Source: Comamonadaceae bacterium
GTDB taxonomy: Bacteria; Pseudomonadota; Gammaproteobacteria; Burkholderiales; Burkholderiaceae_C
Assembly (NCBI GenBank): GCA_013297875.1
Contig: JAAFIW010000005.1
Coordinates: 124,001-188,000, forward strand
Direction: 5' to 3'
Length of the DNA: 64,000 nt
Part shown: piece by piece, positions 55,114 through 63,706 of the stretch
Layout: each line of letters opens with the position of its first letter
How positions within the stretch are numbered: position 1 is the stretch's first letter
Notes under the pieces: generated by a model
What the model was told of the DNA's origin: nothing
The model's input: only the letters and a program-made list of their open reading frames with translations
Database searches by the model: none
Translations under genes and position numbers: made by a program

Positions 55114-55791
55114 ATGCCGTTCTCTTCCGACGATTTAGCCGCCCTGTGGCTCACCTTCAAGCTGGCCGCGCTGACCACCGCGCTGCTGCTGCTGCTGTGC
55201 ACGCCGCTGGCCTGGTGGCTGGCGCGCACGCCCTCGCGCTGGGGTTCGGTGGTGGGAGCGGTGGTGTCGATGCCACTGGTGTTGCCGCCCACGGTGCTGG
55301 GGTTTTATTTGCTGGTGGCGCTTGGCCCCAACGGGCCGGGTGGGCAGCTCACGCAGGCGCTGGGCCTTGGCCTGCTGCCCTTCACCTTTTGGGGCCTGGT
55401 GGTGGGCTCGATGATTTACTCGCTGCCGTTTGCGGTGCAGCCGCTGCAAAATGCATTCGCCGCCATTGGCAAGCGCCCGATGGAAGTGGCCGCCACGCTG
55501 CGGGCCAAGCCGCTGGACGCGTTTTTCACCGTAGCCCTGCCGCTGGCCCGGCCCGGCTTTATCACCGCCGCCATCATGACGTTTGCACACACCGTGGGCG
55601 AGTTTGGTGTGGTGCTGATGATTGGCGGCAACATTCCAGGCAGCACCCGCCTGGTATCCATGCAAATTTACGGCCATGTAGAAGCGCTGCAATACACCCA
55701 GGCGCACTGGCTGGCCGGCAGCATGGTGGTGTTTTCGTTTGTGGTGCTGCTGGGGCTGGCACTGGTGAACCGGCCCAAAACCCGCTCATGA
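55114..55791 (+). CDS. modB: Molybdate ABC transporter permease
   Basis: 225 residues, five membrane helices ([110 protein letters not shown]). EAA-type loop [26 protein letters not shown] contacts ModC. Overlaps modC as ATGA. Confidence 0.95.
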   Translation: MPFSSDDLAALWLTFKLAALTTALLLLLCTPLAWWLARTPSRWGSVVGAVVSMPLVLPPTVLGFYLLVALGPNGPGGQLTQALGLGLLPFTFWGLVVGSMIYSLPFAVQPLQNAFAAIGKRPMEVAATLRAKPLDAFFTVALPLARPGFITAAIMTFAHTVGEFGVVLMIGGNIPGSTRLVSMQIYGHVEALQYTQAHWLAGSMVVFSFVVLLGLALVNRPKTRS

Positions 55792-56930
55792 GCAACCACA
55801 CCATCCGCCTGACCTTGGCGCGGCCCGACTTTGCGCTGCAGGTCGATCTGGCGCTGCCGCCGCGCGGCATCACCGTGCTGTTTGGCCCCTCGGGCTCGGG
55901 CAAAACCAGTTTGCTGCGCTGCGTGGCCGGGCTGGAGCGCGGCCAGCAGGCGCTGATACGCATTGCAGGCCAGGTCTGGCAAGACGACAGTCAGCAGGTC
56001 TTTTTGCCCACCTGGCAGCGCCCGCTGGGCTATGTGTTTCAGGAAGCCAGCCTGTTTGACCACCTGAACGTGCAGCGCAACCTGGAATACGGCCTGCACC
56101 GAGCGCAGAGCGGCCTGCTGCGCGACCGCAGCACTCTACGCATCTCGTTGAACGAAGCCATCGAGCTGCTGGGCATAGGCCACCTGCTGAAACGTCGCAG
56201 CACCGAGCTGTCAGGCGGCGAGCGCCAGCGCGTGGCCATTGCGCGGGCGCTGGCCAGCCAGCCGCAGTTGCTGCTGCTGGACGAACCCCTGGCCGCGCTG
56301 GACCATGCCCGCCGCCAGGAAATTTTGCCCTGGCTGCAGCGCCTGCGCGACGAGCTGCACATTCCCATGCTCTACGTCACCCACAGCGCCGACGAGCTGG
56401 CCCGCCTGGCCGACACGCTGGTGGTGCTCAAGGCGGGCCAAGTGGTAGCCCAGGGCCCGGTCGCACAAACCCTGGCGGCACACGACCCGCCGCTGCTCAC
56501 GGGCGACGACACCGCCAGCCTGATGGACGCGACCCTGCGCGAGCTGGATGCAGACTGGTCGCTGGCTGGCGTTGCGCTGGACGGCGTGGCGGTAGACGGC
56601 CAAGCCCTGCCCCTGGTGTGGCTGCCGTGGAGCCCGAGCCCGTCTGGCAGCGCCGCCATTGGCCAGCGCCTGCGCCTGCGTGTGCTGGCGCGCGACGTGA
56701 GTGTGCTGACGGCAAAGCCCCAGGCGCACCACAGCAGCATCCAAAACCTGCTGCCCTGCGTGATCGAAGCCATCGCCGCCGACGCCCACCCCGCCCACGC
56801 CTTGCTCAAACTGCGCTGCGGCAACGCCTGGCTGCTGGCACGCGTCACCCGCCGCGCCGTGCACACCCTGCCCCTGGCTGCGGGTCAGACCGTGTGGGCG
56901 CAGGTCAAATCTGTTGCGCTGGTGGCTTAA
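55788..56930 (+). CDS. modC: Molybdate ABC transporter ATP-binding protein
   Basis: 380 residues from ATG 55788, overlapping modB. Walker [19 protein letters not shown] (about 31-48), ABC signature [15 protein letters not shown], Walker [21 protein letters not shown]-loop [13 protein letters not shown]. The C-terminal domain is a TOBE/molybdate-binding fold ([35 protein letters not shown]). Powers uptake. A longer frame starting at 55098 is an artefact running through modB. Confidence 0.96.
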   Translation: MSNHTIRLTLARPDFALQVDLALPPRGITVLFGPSGSGKTSLLRCVAGLERGQQALIRIAGQVWQDDSQQVFLPTWQRPLGYVFQEASLFDHLNVQRNLEYGLHRAQSGLLRDRSTLRISLNEAIELLGIGHLLKRRSTELSGGERQRVAIARALASQPQLLLLDEPLAALDHARRQEILPWLQRLRDELHIPMLYVTHSADELARLADTLVVLKAGQVVAQGPVAQTLAAHDPPLLTGDDTASLMDATLRELDADWSLAGVALDGVAVDGQALPLVWLPWSPSPSGSAAIGQRLRLRVLARDVSVLTAKPQAHHSSIQNLLPCVIEAIAADAHPAHALLKLRCGNAWLLARVTRRAVHTLPLAAGQTVWAQVKSVALVA

Positions 56931-56956
56931 ACCGCTCAAAGGCGCAACAAGCATTC

Positions 56957-57030
56957 GGGGTCAGATCAAAATTCAGGACGCGGTGTATATCGGCGCGCGA
57001 GGTACCGATACGAAATTTTGCTCTGACCCC
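56957..57030. repeat. REP-like hairpin, type 1, copy 1
   Basis: GGGGTCAGATCAAAATT ... AATTTTGCTCTGACCCC, about 17-base arms around a 40-base loop. Confidence 0.8.
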
Positions 57031-57077
57031 GATTGCGCGTACCCGGCGACTGCAAGCCTGTGCGCGCGGGCTTTGTT

Positions 57078-57156
57078 CTGGGCTTTTGGCTTTTGGAGCC
57101 AAATCAGCCATCCGCCCATGTGTTTATTGCTCAAGCAGCTATCAAAAGCGTAGTGA
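57078..57156. repeat. Dispersed TTGCTCAAGCAGCTATC repeat
   Basis: GGAGCCAAATCAGCCATCCG then TTTATTGCTCAAGCAGCTAT; full-length copy. Confidence 0.8.
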
Positions 57157-57178
57157 CTGAACCGCGCAACAAGCATTC

Positions 57179-57252
57179 GGGGTCGGATCAAAATTCAGGA
57201 CACAGTTTGAATCGGCGGGCGGGGTACCCATACGAAATTTTGCTCCGACCCC
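57179..57252. repeat. REP-like hairpin, type 1, copy 2
   Basis: GGGGTCGGATCAAAATT ... AATTTTGCTCCGACCCC. Differs from copy 1 by a paired change: A:T in the stem becomes G:C. Confidence 0.8.
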
Positions 57253-57314
57253 GATTGCGTGCACCCGGCGACTGCAAGCCTGTGCGCGCGACCTTTGTTC
57301 CGCGCCGGAACCCA

Positions 57315-57410
57315 AAAATCGGGGTCGGAGCCCGATTTCGTATGAGCTTTTTGGGTCGTCGAATAGACCGCGTCCTGAATCGGGATCCGACCGGATCCGA
57401 CCCCCATTTT
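57315..57410. repeat. REP-like hairpin, type 2, copy 1
   Basis: AAATCGGGGTCGGAGCCCGA (itself a hairpin) ... TCGGGATCCGACC, then CCGGATCCGACCCCC. Confidence 0.78.
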
Positions 57411-57413
57411 TCT

Positions 57414-57496
57414 GGCGTGCTGAGCGGATTTGAAGCCAAAACAGCCACTCGTCCAGGTCAATACTGCTCAAGCAGCTATCAAAACCGTAGTGGCTG
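57414..57496. repeat. Dispersed CTGCTCAAGCAGCTATC repeat, long copy
   Basis: GTGCTGAGCGGATTTGAAGC then CAGGTCAATACTGCTCAAGC; nearly identical to 62098-62176. Confidence 0.82.
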
Positions 57497-57539
57497 AATC
57501 CCTCAGCGGCGCAACAAGCATTCGGGGTCGGATCCGGCG

Positions 57540-58163
57540 TCATTCAGAAGGCTGCTCGCGCACCCACACCAGCAGCAAATTATTGGCGGGCATGGCGTGC
57601 CTGGAAAGTAGCCGCAGCCCCGCTTTGGCTGCTTGCGCCTTCACGTCTGCAATGCGGCGAATGCCCCAGGCTGGGTTGTGTTCGCGCAGGCTTTCGTCAA
57701 ACGCCAGGTTGCCCGGTGACGTAGGCACGCCGTCTTCAAGATAGGGGCCATAGGTGACGAGCCGACCGCCGGGAGCAAGGTGCTGCGCGCTGCCGTGCAT
57801 CAGGCCGGCGCAGGTGGCCCATGGCGCGATGTGCAGCATGTTGGCGCAGTAAATCAGGTCGAATTGCTGCTGACCAGGCAACCAGTTGGTTGCCGTCACA
57901 TCAATCACCACCGGCAAACGCACGTTGCGCACGCCTTGCTCAGCGGCCCAGGCGTTGATGGACGCAAACCCGTCTGGCTATGCGTCGCTGGGCTGCCAGG
58001 CCCACCCCGGCAGGCCGTAAGCAAACCAAGCCACATGCTGGCCAGTGCCTGAAGCAATTTCAAGCGCGTTGCCTTGCGCCGGCACAACGCTAACCAGCAC
58101 ATCCAGAATGGCCTGCTTGTTGCGGTCTGCGGCTGGGCTGTAGTCGGGTTGAATTTGCATCAA
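57540..58163 (-). pseudogene. DUF938 SAM-dependent methyltransferase with internal amber stop
   Basis: A single frame reads [50 protein letters not shown], then TAG at 57978-57980, then in the same frame PDGFASINAWAAEQGVRNVRLPVVIDVTA, ANMLHIAPWATCAGLMHGSAQHLAPGGRLVTYGPYLEDGVPTSPGNLAFD (in pieces) and the terminal MPANNLLLVWVRE. Family proteins are continuous here. A CAG-to-TAG change (Gln) explains the stop. Otherwise intact at 207 codons, so it is a recent loss, a sequencing error or a suppressed stop. Confidence 0.88.
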
Positions 58164-58239
58164 CCCATGCTAGCCGCCTTGTCGCTGGCGTCGCACCCGT
58201 CGGTTGCGCCCGCCGCACACGGATGGGCGGGTGACGTTG

Positions 58240-58843
58240 TCAGCCGGGTATGTTTTGCTGAGTCCAGCGCACGATGTCGCTGGCGCTCATGGCACCGGCC
58301 TGGCGGGCCACCTCAAAGCCATTGACGAATAGCGCCAGCGTCGGAATGCTGCGGATCTGGTAGCGCGACCCCAGCGCCTGCTGCGCCTCGGTGTCCACCT
58401 TGGCCACGCGCACCCTAGGCTCCAGCTGGGCGGCGGCCTGCACGTAGCCAGTGTGGTGTTGCAGGCTGGACGGTACAAATAAAACTGATGGATTTTTGCT
58501 CAGGGCAAGGCGTAAAACGCAGCAATAGTTCCACTATTGCGAGGCTTTACAACGCTGCCATGGGCAAAAAGACGCAGTTTTATGTACCGGGTAGCGTGCA
58601 ACACCACACTACGCGCCATCTGGCGGCACGGGCCCCGCACCAAGGCGCCCAAAAGTCCACCAGCAGCGGGATCTGGTTGCGCTGCAGGTGCTTGTCAAAC
58701 GCGGCCTCTGCCAGGTCAACCGGCTTGCCGGTGAACAGTGGCTGCTTGCACTGCCCGCAGTCAGGCGCGCTGGCAAGCTGGTCCGCACGCACGCGGTTGG
58801 TGGTGTGGCAATGGGGGCAGACGATGTGCAGGGATTCGCTCAT
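58240..58843 (-). pseudogene. trxC: Thioredoxin 2 gene interrupted by a MITE and a frameshift
   Basis: Starts at ATG 58843 with the TrxC zinc-finger N terminus (MSESLHIVCPHCHTTNRVRA, CGQCKQPLFTGKP), then LLVDFWAPWCG. Two extra G residues follow the first active-site Cys and shift the frame of the expected PCRQMA. A MITE-like insertion of about 160 bp follows at 58450-58610. The rest resumes as AAAQLEPRVRVAKVDTEAQQ, YQIRSIPTLALFVNGFEVARQAGAMS (cis-Pro loop IPT), ending at 58240. Not functional. Confidence 0.92.
58450..58610. mobile_element. MITE-like element inside trxC
   Basis: Ends AGTGTGGTGTTGCA (58450-58463) and TGCAACACCACACT (58597-58610) are exact complements, and homology continues with CGGTACA...AAAACTG on both sides. 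The interior folds into a nested hairpin (GGCGTAAAACGCAGCAATAG / CTATTGCGAGGCTTTACAAC). No coding capacity. Confidence 0.82.
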
Positions 58844-58910
58844 ACGGGCTAGCTGGTTGTCCGGCGACTGCAAGCCTTTGCGTGCGGGCTTTGTCCCGCA
58901 CCGGAACCCA

Positions 58911-58995
58911 AAAATCGGGGTCAGAGCCCGATTTCGTATGCGCTTTTGAAGTCTTCGAATAGACCGTGTCCTGAATCGGGATCTGACCAGACCCC
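58911..58995. repeat. REP-like hairpin, type 2, copy 2
   Basis: AAATCGGGGTCAGAGCCCGA ... TCGGGATCTGACC. Versus 57315 the stem pair G:C is A:T on both arms. Confidence 0.78.
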
Positions 58996-59163
58996 AGGCT
59001 TTCTTGACCCATGACCCCACGCTTTCCCTGACCCAGGCTTTCCAGCCCGGCTCAGGCTTTGGGCTTCAATAAGCCCCAAACGAGAACTCTTCCGGCACGA
59101 GAACCACTTCACAGAAATCAGGATCGTAGCCAGTTAGTCGTCAAGTTGATGTCGAGTTCAGTT

Positions 59164-59811
59164 TCAAGGCTTCCGCCTTCCAAGCTCTTCTAAAAACCGA
59201 TTGGCCCATGGCGATGCAGCTATGACTTTGTCAGGACTAATCAAAGACAGCAGCCTGAACGAGTGTGGCCCTTTACCGTAAGTGGCCTTAGTCTTGCATC
59301 CTTGGCTTGCTAGTTTGAGCGCGTTATAAACATTTGCCTTGCTAACACTCTCTATTGGCCCTGTCGGAAGATGTGCAGAATTGAACCCTTGCCCAAAAAA
59401 TTTACCGACGGTTTTCCAGTCAGCCAAAAACCAGCTTTCCATGCAAACTCCCATCAAATGACAATCATCGTCAACGGCTTTTTCAGGTTTTACCCACTTA
59501 TCCCTGACGAAAAGATGATCCCAAGGTTTCCAGTTGCCCGCTGGCGGAGGCTGATGTGACGAGTCAATATTGTCTTCACTGTCCACCAATAACAACGCAT
59601 TTTTACCCTGAGCAATGGCAGTACAAAACATGCTGAACGCCTGATCGCGGCCACCGCAAGCTACGACACGAGGCCGACGCGTTTTACCAAGAAACGTAGT
59701 TTCAAAAAACTCTGAAAATGCTCGTCTGAATTCCCCTTGTAACTCCGCACTATTGGCTCCGCTCCCGCCACCCTCAGCATAGACAAATACATCGTTCTTT
59801 ATTTTCACCAC
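59164..59811 (-). CDS. DUF4276-like (TOPRIM-type) protein, second gene of an ATPase pair
   Basis: 215 residues with a GTG start at 59811 or 59808, inside the end of the ATPase gene (7-base overlap). TOPRIM-like acidic sites: Glu in VFVYAEGGGSGANSAELQ and the Asp cluster in NALLLVDSEDNID; a further motif is CHLMGVCMESWFLADW. DUF4276 proteins pair with AAA ATPases in phage-defence-like modules such as RloAB/AbiL-type loci, where the TOPRIM partner is thought to be the nuclease. Lower GC than the backbone. Assignment to a named system is not possible by eye. Confidence 0.8.
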   Translation of the reverse strand: MVKIKNDVFVYAEGGGSGANSAELQGEFRRAFSEFFETTFLGKTRRPRVVACGGRDQAFSMFCTAIAQGKNALLLVDSEDNIDSSHQPPPAGNWKPWDHLFVRDKWVKPEKAVDDDCHLMGVCMESWFLADWKTVGKFFGQGFNSAHLPTGPIESVSKANVYNALKLASQGCKTKATYGKGPHSFRLLSLISPDKVIAASPWANRFLEELGRRKP

Positions 59812-60983
59812 CGAGTCCCCCCGATTTCACCTCGCGCCCATAACTCACCCAGCCGAAACTTCTCGAGCCAAGGCGTTAAGTGTTTGACCTCTAGACGTTC
59901 TAGGCGGGTGCCATCCTGATCACGCTCACAAACAAAAACCGACTCAGGAGCCTCTGTTAACGCATCAATCAACCCTGGCGCGTGTGTCGTCACGACAAGC
60001 TGAGTTCGTTCGCTAGCCTCAAGCAGCAAACGAGTCAATGACGGCAACACATCAGGGTGCAGGCCTAACTCGGGTTCCTCGATAGCCATAAACGGTGGCG
60101 GAGCTGGATCACACAACAACGCAAGCATTGATAGATAACGCAAAGTTCCGTCAGAAAGCCGCGTCGCAGGCATGATGCCATTTGCTTCGATCAGAAAAAC
60201 CTGAGCGGTGCCACCCTCAACCCGTACGTCAACGTCTTCAATGTCGGCATAAATAACGCGGAGTGCTTCAACTAGGCTCTTGCGAGCAGTGACATTCATG
60301 CGCAAACGATTAATGACCAAACCAAGGTTCGAACTGTCCTGCTCTAGCTGATCATTCGGTAAGTCTGTCTTCTGGGGCAGCCGTGGCGCGGCGTATCGAC
60401 CAAAAGTCCACTCACGGTAAAAACGCATTGACTGCAATTGATCTGCAACGTTGGTCAGTTCAGGGTACAGGTCTACGTCGCGCTTTTGAGCCAGGATTGA
60501 TTGATCTGGCTTGAGAGATTCACGTTGTAATTTACGCTTACCTAGGTTAGACACAGTGGTATTTAGTACCGGTCGCCCATCATTCCAACGGTAAAAAAAG
60601 TAAGGTTGATTGCTTCCTACATCTGCACTTTCATTTTCAAGAAACTCATCGCTAAGCTCAAAGCGCCCGCCTACCTCATGAAAAGCCAGGCCGTATCGTA
60701 GATATTTGCTATGTGTTGGGTTTTTAATGACTATTGCAATACTCGCGTCCTGCTTTGAGGCGTGATTTGCGGTTTTATACAACCAATCCTTTATGCCCCC
60801 ACCATCACGGATTGGCTTAGTAATTTGGTCAGGTGCAGCTTGCAAAAGCGAAAGCGCTTCCAAAAAATTCGACTTACCTGAACCATTTGGACCAATCAAA
60901 ACATTTAACGCCCCCAGTTCTACAGGTTCACTTTTTGGCCCAAAACTCAGCAAATTCGATATGTGTACTTGTTTAATTAACAT
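59805..60983 (-). CDS. AAA ATPase (AAA_21/OLD-like), first gene of the DUF4276 pair
   Basis: 392 residues. RecF/SMC-like ATPase: N-terminal ISNLLSFGPKSEPVELGALNVLIGPNGSGKSNFLEALSLLQ (Walker A GPNGSGKS, about 32-39), ABC-like signature LSDGTLRYLSMLALL near 290, Walker B PPFMAIEEPELGLHPDVLPSL near 310, and VVTTHAPGLIDAL (His switch). Such ATPases sense or regulate a partner nuclease. The partner is the overlapping DUF4276 gene. AT-rich, and flanked by pseudogenes and repeats, as expected for a mobile defence module. Confidence 0.88.
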   Translation of the reverse strand: MLIKQVHISNLLSFGPKSEPVELGALNVLIGPNGSGKSNFLEALSLLQAAPDQITKPIRDGGGIKDWLYKTANHASKQDASIAIVIKNPTHSKYLRYGLAFHEVGGRFELSDEFLENESADVGSNQPYFFYRWNDGRPVLNTTVSNLGKRKLQRESLKPDQSILAQKRDVDLYPELTNVADQLQSMRFYREWTFGRYAAPRLPQKTDLPNDQLEQDSSNLGLVINRLRMNVTARKSLVEALRVIYADIEDVDVRVEGGTAQVFLIEANGIMPATRLSDGTLRYLSMLALLCDPAPPPFMAIEEPELGLHPDVLPSLTRLLLEASERTQLVVTTHAPGLIDALTEAPESVFVCERDQDGTRLERLEVKHLTPWLEKFRLGELWARGEIGGTRW

Positions 60984-61161
60984 GGTTTAATCTGTTTAAG
61001 CTTGTCAATTTGATGCCTTGATGGTGGCAACGCAGTTCAGGATTACTACTTAGCATACCTAATATGCCAGCCTCCACTAAAAAAAGAATTCAGTTATTGT
61101 CTTTGGCAAACAATGACTTTTTAAACCACACCTCTGCTCGACACCATAATGCAAGTCCAAC
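60984..61161. promoter_or_regulatory. AT-rich region upstream of the ATPase/DUF4276 pair
   Basis: Contains AACATGGTTTAATCTGTTTAAGCTTG; TTTAATCTGTTTAA is a weak dyad. Probable promoter of the pair. Confidence 0.4.
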
Positions 61162-61373
61162 ATGACCACTTTATACTCTCGCCGTCGCACCCTCCAGTTT
61201 TGCGGCGCAATGGCAGCCGCGTCCACTTTGCCCTCACTCATCAGCCGCGCGCAGGCCCAACCCGCCTGGCCGACAAAACCGATCCGTCTGCTAGTCCCTT
61301 TCGCCCCCGGCGGCAGTTCTGAAATCGTTGCACGCTCTGCGGCCACTGAGCTCAGCAACACCTTGGGGTTACA
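61162..61373 (+). pseudogene. N-terminal fragment of a Bug/TctC-type solute receptor
   Basis: Reads SRRRTLQFCGAMAAASTLPS (Tat-type signal), then WPTKPIRLLVPFAPGGSSEIVARSAATELSNTLG, the classic start of tripartite tricarboxylate receptor proteins, and then breaks into the GGGGTCAG repeat after about 70 of the usual 320 residues. Confidence 0.88.
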
Positions 61374-61397
61374 CACTCGGGGTCAGCACACACTCGG

Positions 61398-61426
61398 GGT
61401 CAGGTCAGGTCAGGTCAGGTCAGGTC
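61398..61426. repeat. Pentanucleotide tandem repeat (GGTCA)n
   Basis: Nearly six uninterrupted GGTCA units growing out of a CTCGGGGTCAG motif that is itself duplicated at 61376 and 61393. Confidence 0.9.
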
Positions 61427-61453
61427 TCTGGAATATCACACTCTCCGCTGATT

Positions 61454-61960
61454 TCATAACTTCCCCCCAAATTTCGCATCGCCCCCGGCCCCAATCACCA
61501 ACCTCTGCGTAGCCCGCGTAGCCGCCACATAAAACACCCGAGCCGCCTCGGCTTCGTCTTCACCCTTCGCCGGCATATGCCCCACCCCCGGCAGCGCCAC
61601 AACAGGAAACTCCAGGCCCTTGCTGACCTTCATGGTCATGATTTGTATGACGTCTGCGCTGGGGTTGTAGTCGCCTGATTTTTTGCGCACATTGAAGGGC
61701 AGTTTGCGGTGGTACAGGGCATCTGCGCAGGTGTCTATCGTGTACCAGTCGGCGCACAAGATGGCCATGTCGCCCCAGGCGTGGCCTTCTTTGTGGGCGG
61801 TGCTTAGCTGGTCGGCAATGGCAAATGCTTCTTCGCGCAGGCTGGGCAGTTTGATGATGATGGGCGCCTGCCCTTCGCGGCCGCAGCTGGTGGGTTTTAG
61901 CAAGGGTATGCCGTCATCGTCTTGCTCCAGCCGCTCGGCAAGTCGGCGCTCGCCGCTGGT
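61454..61960 (-). pseudogene. C-terminal fragment of a UvrD-type helicase
   Basis: About 170 residues: APIIIKLPSLREEAFAIADQL, GDMAILCADWYTIDTCADAL, VIQIMTMKVSKGLEFPVVALPGVGH (motif V: T-x-x-x-S-K-G-L-E-F) and ARVFYVAATRATQRLVIG (motif VI). The Walker A half is absent and homology ends near the frame start (62005), so it is a remnant. Confidence 0.82.
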
Positions 61961-62097
61961 CATGCGCCTTGCGCACGTGCCAATCGAAGGAATAAGAGTC
62001 GCCATCTATCAGCCGCCGCCCGTAAAAACTTGTTACCACATCATGCCGTACAACTTTTAGTCGGGTATAGGTAAAAAAATCACCATTTTTGGGTGCG

Positions 62098-62176
62098 GGC
62101 ACTGAGCGGATTTGAAGCCAAAACAGCCACTCGCCCAGGTCAATATTGCTCAAGCAGCTATCAATATCGTAGTGAC
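62098..62176. repeat. Dispersed TTGCTCAAGCAGCTATC repeat, long copy
   Basis: GAGCGGATTTGAAGCCAAAA then CAATATTGCTCAAGCAGCTA; near-identical to 57414-57496. Confidence 0.82.
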
Positions 62177-62216
62177 TTGGCGGGCGACATTTGTCCCCCA
62201 CCGCAAACCCCGCGCT

Positions 62217-63125
62217 TCAATCGGGAAACGCAAAATCTTCGTTTGCCTTGGGCTTCACCGCAAACTTGTCAAACCACTCGGGCCCCAACTCACCGTCTGG
62301 CGCGCGGGCGCATTTCAGATTGGCTACCACTTTGCCATCGCGCTCGACCACAACGCCTTGCTTTTCACGCGTTTCGCCTTTGGGGCCCCATTTGCCGATG
62401 CCGGAATAGACAACGTAGCCATAGCCACCTTTTTTAAACCGCAACCAGCTGCCCCCGCCGCCGACAAACGGGACGTTTTCGCCGGTTGCCGCTTTGTTGG
62501 CCACGACCTCACCTTCGGGCCAGGTCAACTCCAGGGCCTCAGTCGAATCGGGCTTGCCAAAACGGTATTGCAAGTAGCCCTTGTCGCGCGTCGCGCCTTT
62601 GGAGGCGCACACCGACACCATTTTTGCGCCGGTGCGGCAGGCAAACACCACCGTTTCCATCGGCGTACAAAACGACGACTGGGCTTTGCTGCTGGCGGCG
62701 GCGGCAACCGGGGTTGACGCGGTGCCCTTGGCATCCACCACGGCCAGCGAGGTCACCAGCGCCACGGCCTTGGTTTTTTTGCACGACGGGTTGCCCTGGC
62801 ATTCATCAGCCATCACCTTGTCCAGCTGGTAGGTCAAGCTCACGCGTTTGCCCAGGTAGGCCTTGGGTTTTTCGCAAATTGCAAAGTCAGCCAGTTCTTC
62901 AAACGCTTTACCCTGCTCGTCTTTCAGGCTGATGTAGCAGGCGACGTCGCCACTGTTGATCTCGGTCACGGTACCCAGCGTTTTTTTTGTGAATTTGCCG
63001 ACGGTGACGGTCGATGCCGCGGGTGTCTGGGCCGAGGCACTGACGGAGTAGGTACCGCAACAAACCACACCCATCAGGGCCAAAGCGATCAAACGCGCGC
63101 GAGCGCTGCTGTTGAAATCAAACAT
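62217..63125 (-). CDS. Exported protein of unknown function
   Basis: 302 residues. Signal peptide to about residue 33 (LIALALMGVVCCGTYSVSASAQ). The middle has TVTEINSGDVACYISLKDEQGKAFEELADFAICEK, an OB-like segment with two Cys, then KAYLGKRVSLTYQLDKVMADECQGNPSCKKTK. The C-terminal half reads FACRTGAKMVSVCASKG and GYLQYRFGKPDSTEALEL. Periplasmic; no family recognised. Followed upstream by two further linked genes of unknown function. Confidence 0.82.
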   Translation of the reverse strand: MFDFNSSARARLIALALMGVVCCGTYSVSASAQTPAASTVTVGKFTKKTLGTVTEINSGDVACYISLKDEQGKAFEELADFAICEKPKAYLGKRVSLTYQLDKVMADECQGNPSCKKTKAVALVTSLAVVDAKGTASTPVAAAASSKAQSSFCTPMETVVFACRTGAKMVSVCASKGATRDKGYLQYRFGKPDSTEALELTWPEGEVVANKAATGENVPFVGGGGSWLRFKKGGYGYVVYSGIGKWGPKGETREKQGVVVERDGKVVANLKCARAPDGELGPEWFDKFAVKPKANEDFAFPD

Positions 63126-63148
63126 AGACGAGTCCTTGAGTTGTTTAT

Positions 63149-63706
63149 TTATTTGCCAGACGTTTTGGCCGAGTAGGCTTTTCGGGCAGCCGCCAAAAAT
63201 GTGTCGGAAGCCTGCAGCCGCGATTTGCCAGCGTCCACAAAGTCAGCCGTGCCGGGGGCGTTGTCACCTTTGTCGTTGCCCATGCCGCTGATCCACTTGA
63301 ACAGCTTGCCGTCGCGAAAGTAGTAGCGTTCTTCTAGCCGGGTCACCATCTTGCGGGAGTTGCCAGAGTCGGCAAATCCCTTGACCGACTCATAAACAAA
63401 CACCAGCGCCGCACCCGCGTAGTAAAACTCGCTGACCACGTCGCCGCTGTCGTCACGCTCGGTGATCTCGATCTTTTTGATCACGCCCGCCTCAGCCCAG
63501 GCCCTGCCCTCGGCCCGATAGTCCGCTGCGGGGCGCTTGGAGGTGAATCGAACAGCATCCAGCTGCGGCAACTGTTTGTTGACGTCTGCAAACACCTGTC
63601 GGGCCTGCGCCGTGTCGGCCTGTGCGAACGCGAATGACGGAAATACGGACAAGCCGGCCGCCATGAGCCATACCGCCCCGAGCCGGTGAATAGACCTTGC
63701 GTTCAT
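63149..63706 (-). CDS. Exported protein of unknown function
   Basis: 185 residues. Signal peptide to about residue 28 (LGAVWLMAAGLSVFPSFAFAQ). The mature part is charged (ADYRAEGRAWAEAGVIKKIEITERDDSGDVVSEFYY; KMVTRLEERYYFRDGKLFKWISG), a strand-rich pattern. ATG overlaps the stop of the next gene upstream (ATGA), so the genes form an operon. Function unknown. Confidence 0.82.
   Translation of the reverse strand: MNARSIHRLGAVWLMAAGLSVFPSFAFAQADTAQARQVFADVNKQLPQLDAVRFTSKRPAADYRAEGRAWAEAGVIKKIEITERDDSGDVVSEFYYAGAALVFVYESVKGFADSGNSRKMVTRLEERYYFRDGKLFKWISGMGNDKGDNAPGTADFVDAGKSRLQASDTFLAAARKAYSAKTSGK

Noticed and set aside
55098-55787. N-terminal extension of ModC seen as one 610-codon frame
   Set aside because: It runs out of frame through modB; the ATPase starts at 55788 with a 4-base overlap.
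61077-61376. 99-codon minus-strand open frame
   Set aside because: Antisense to the Bug-receptor fragment, whose plus-strand translation is unmistakable.
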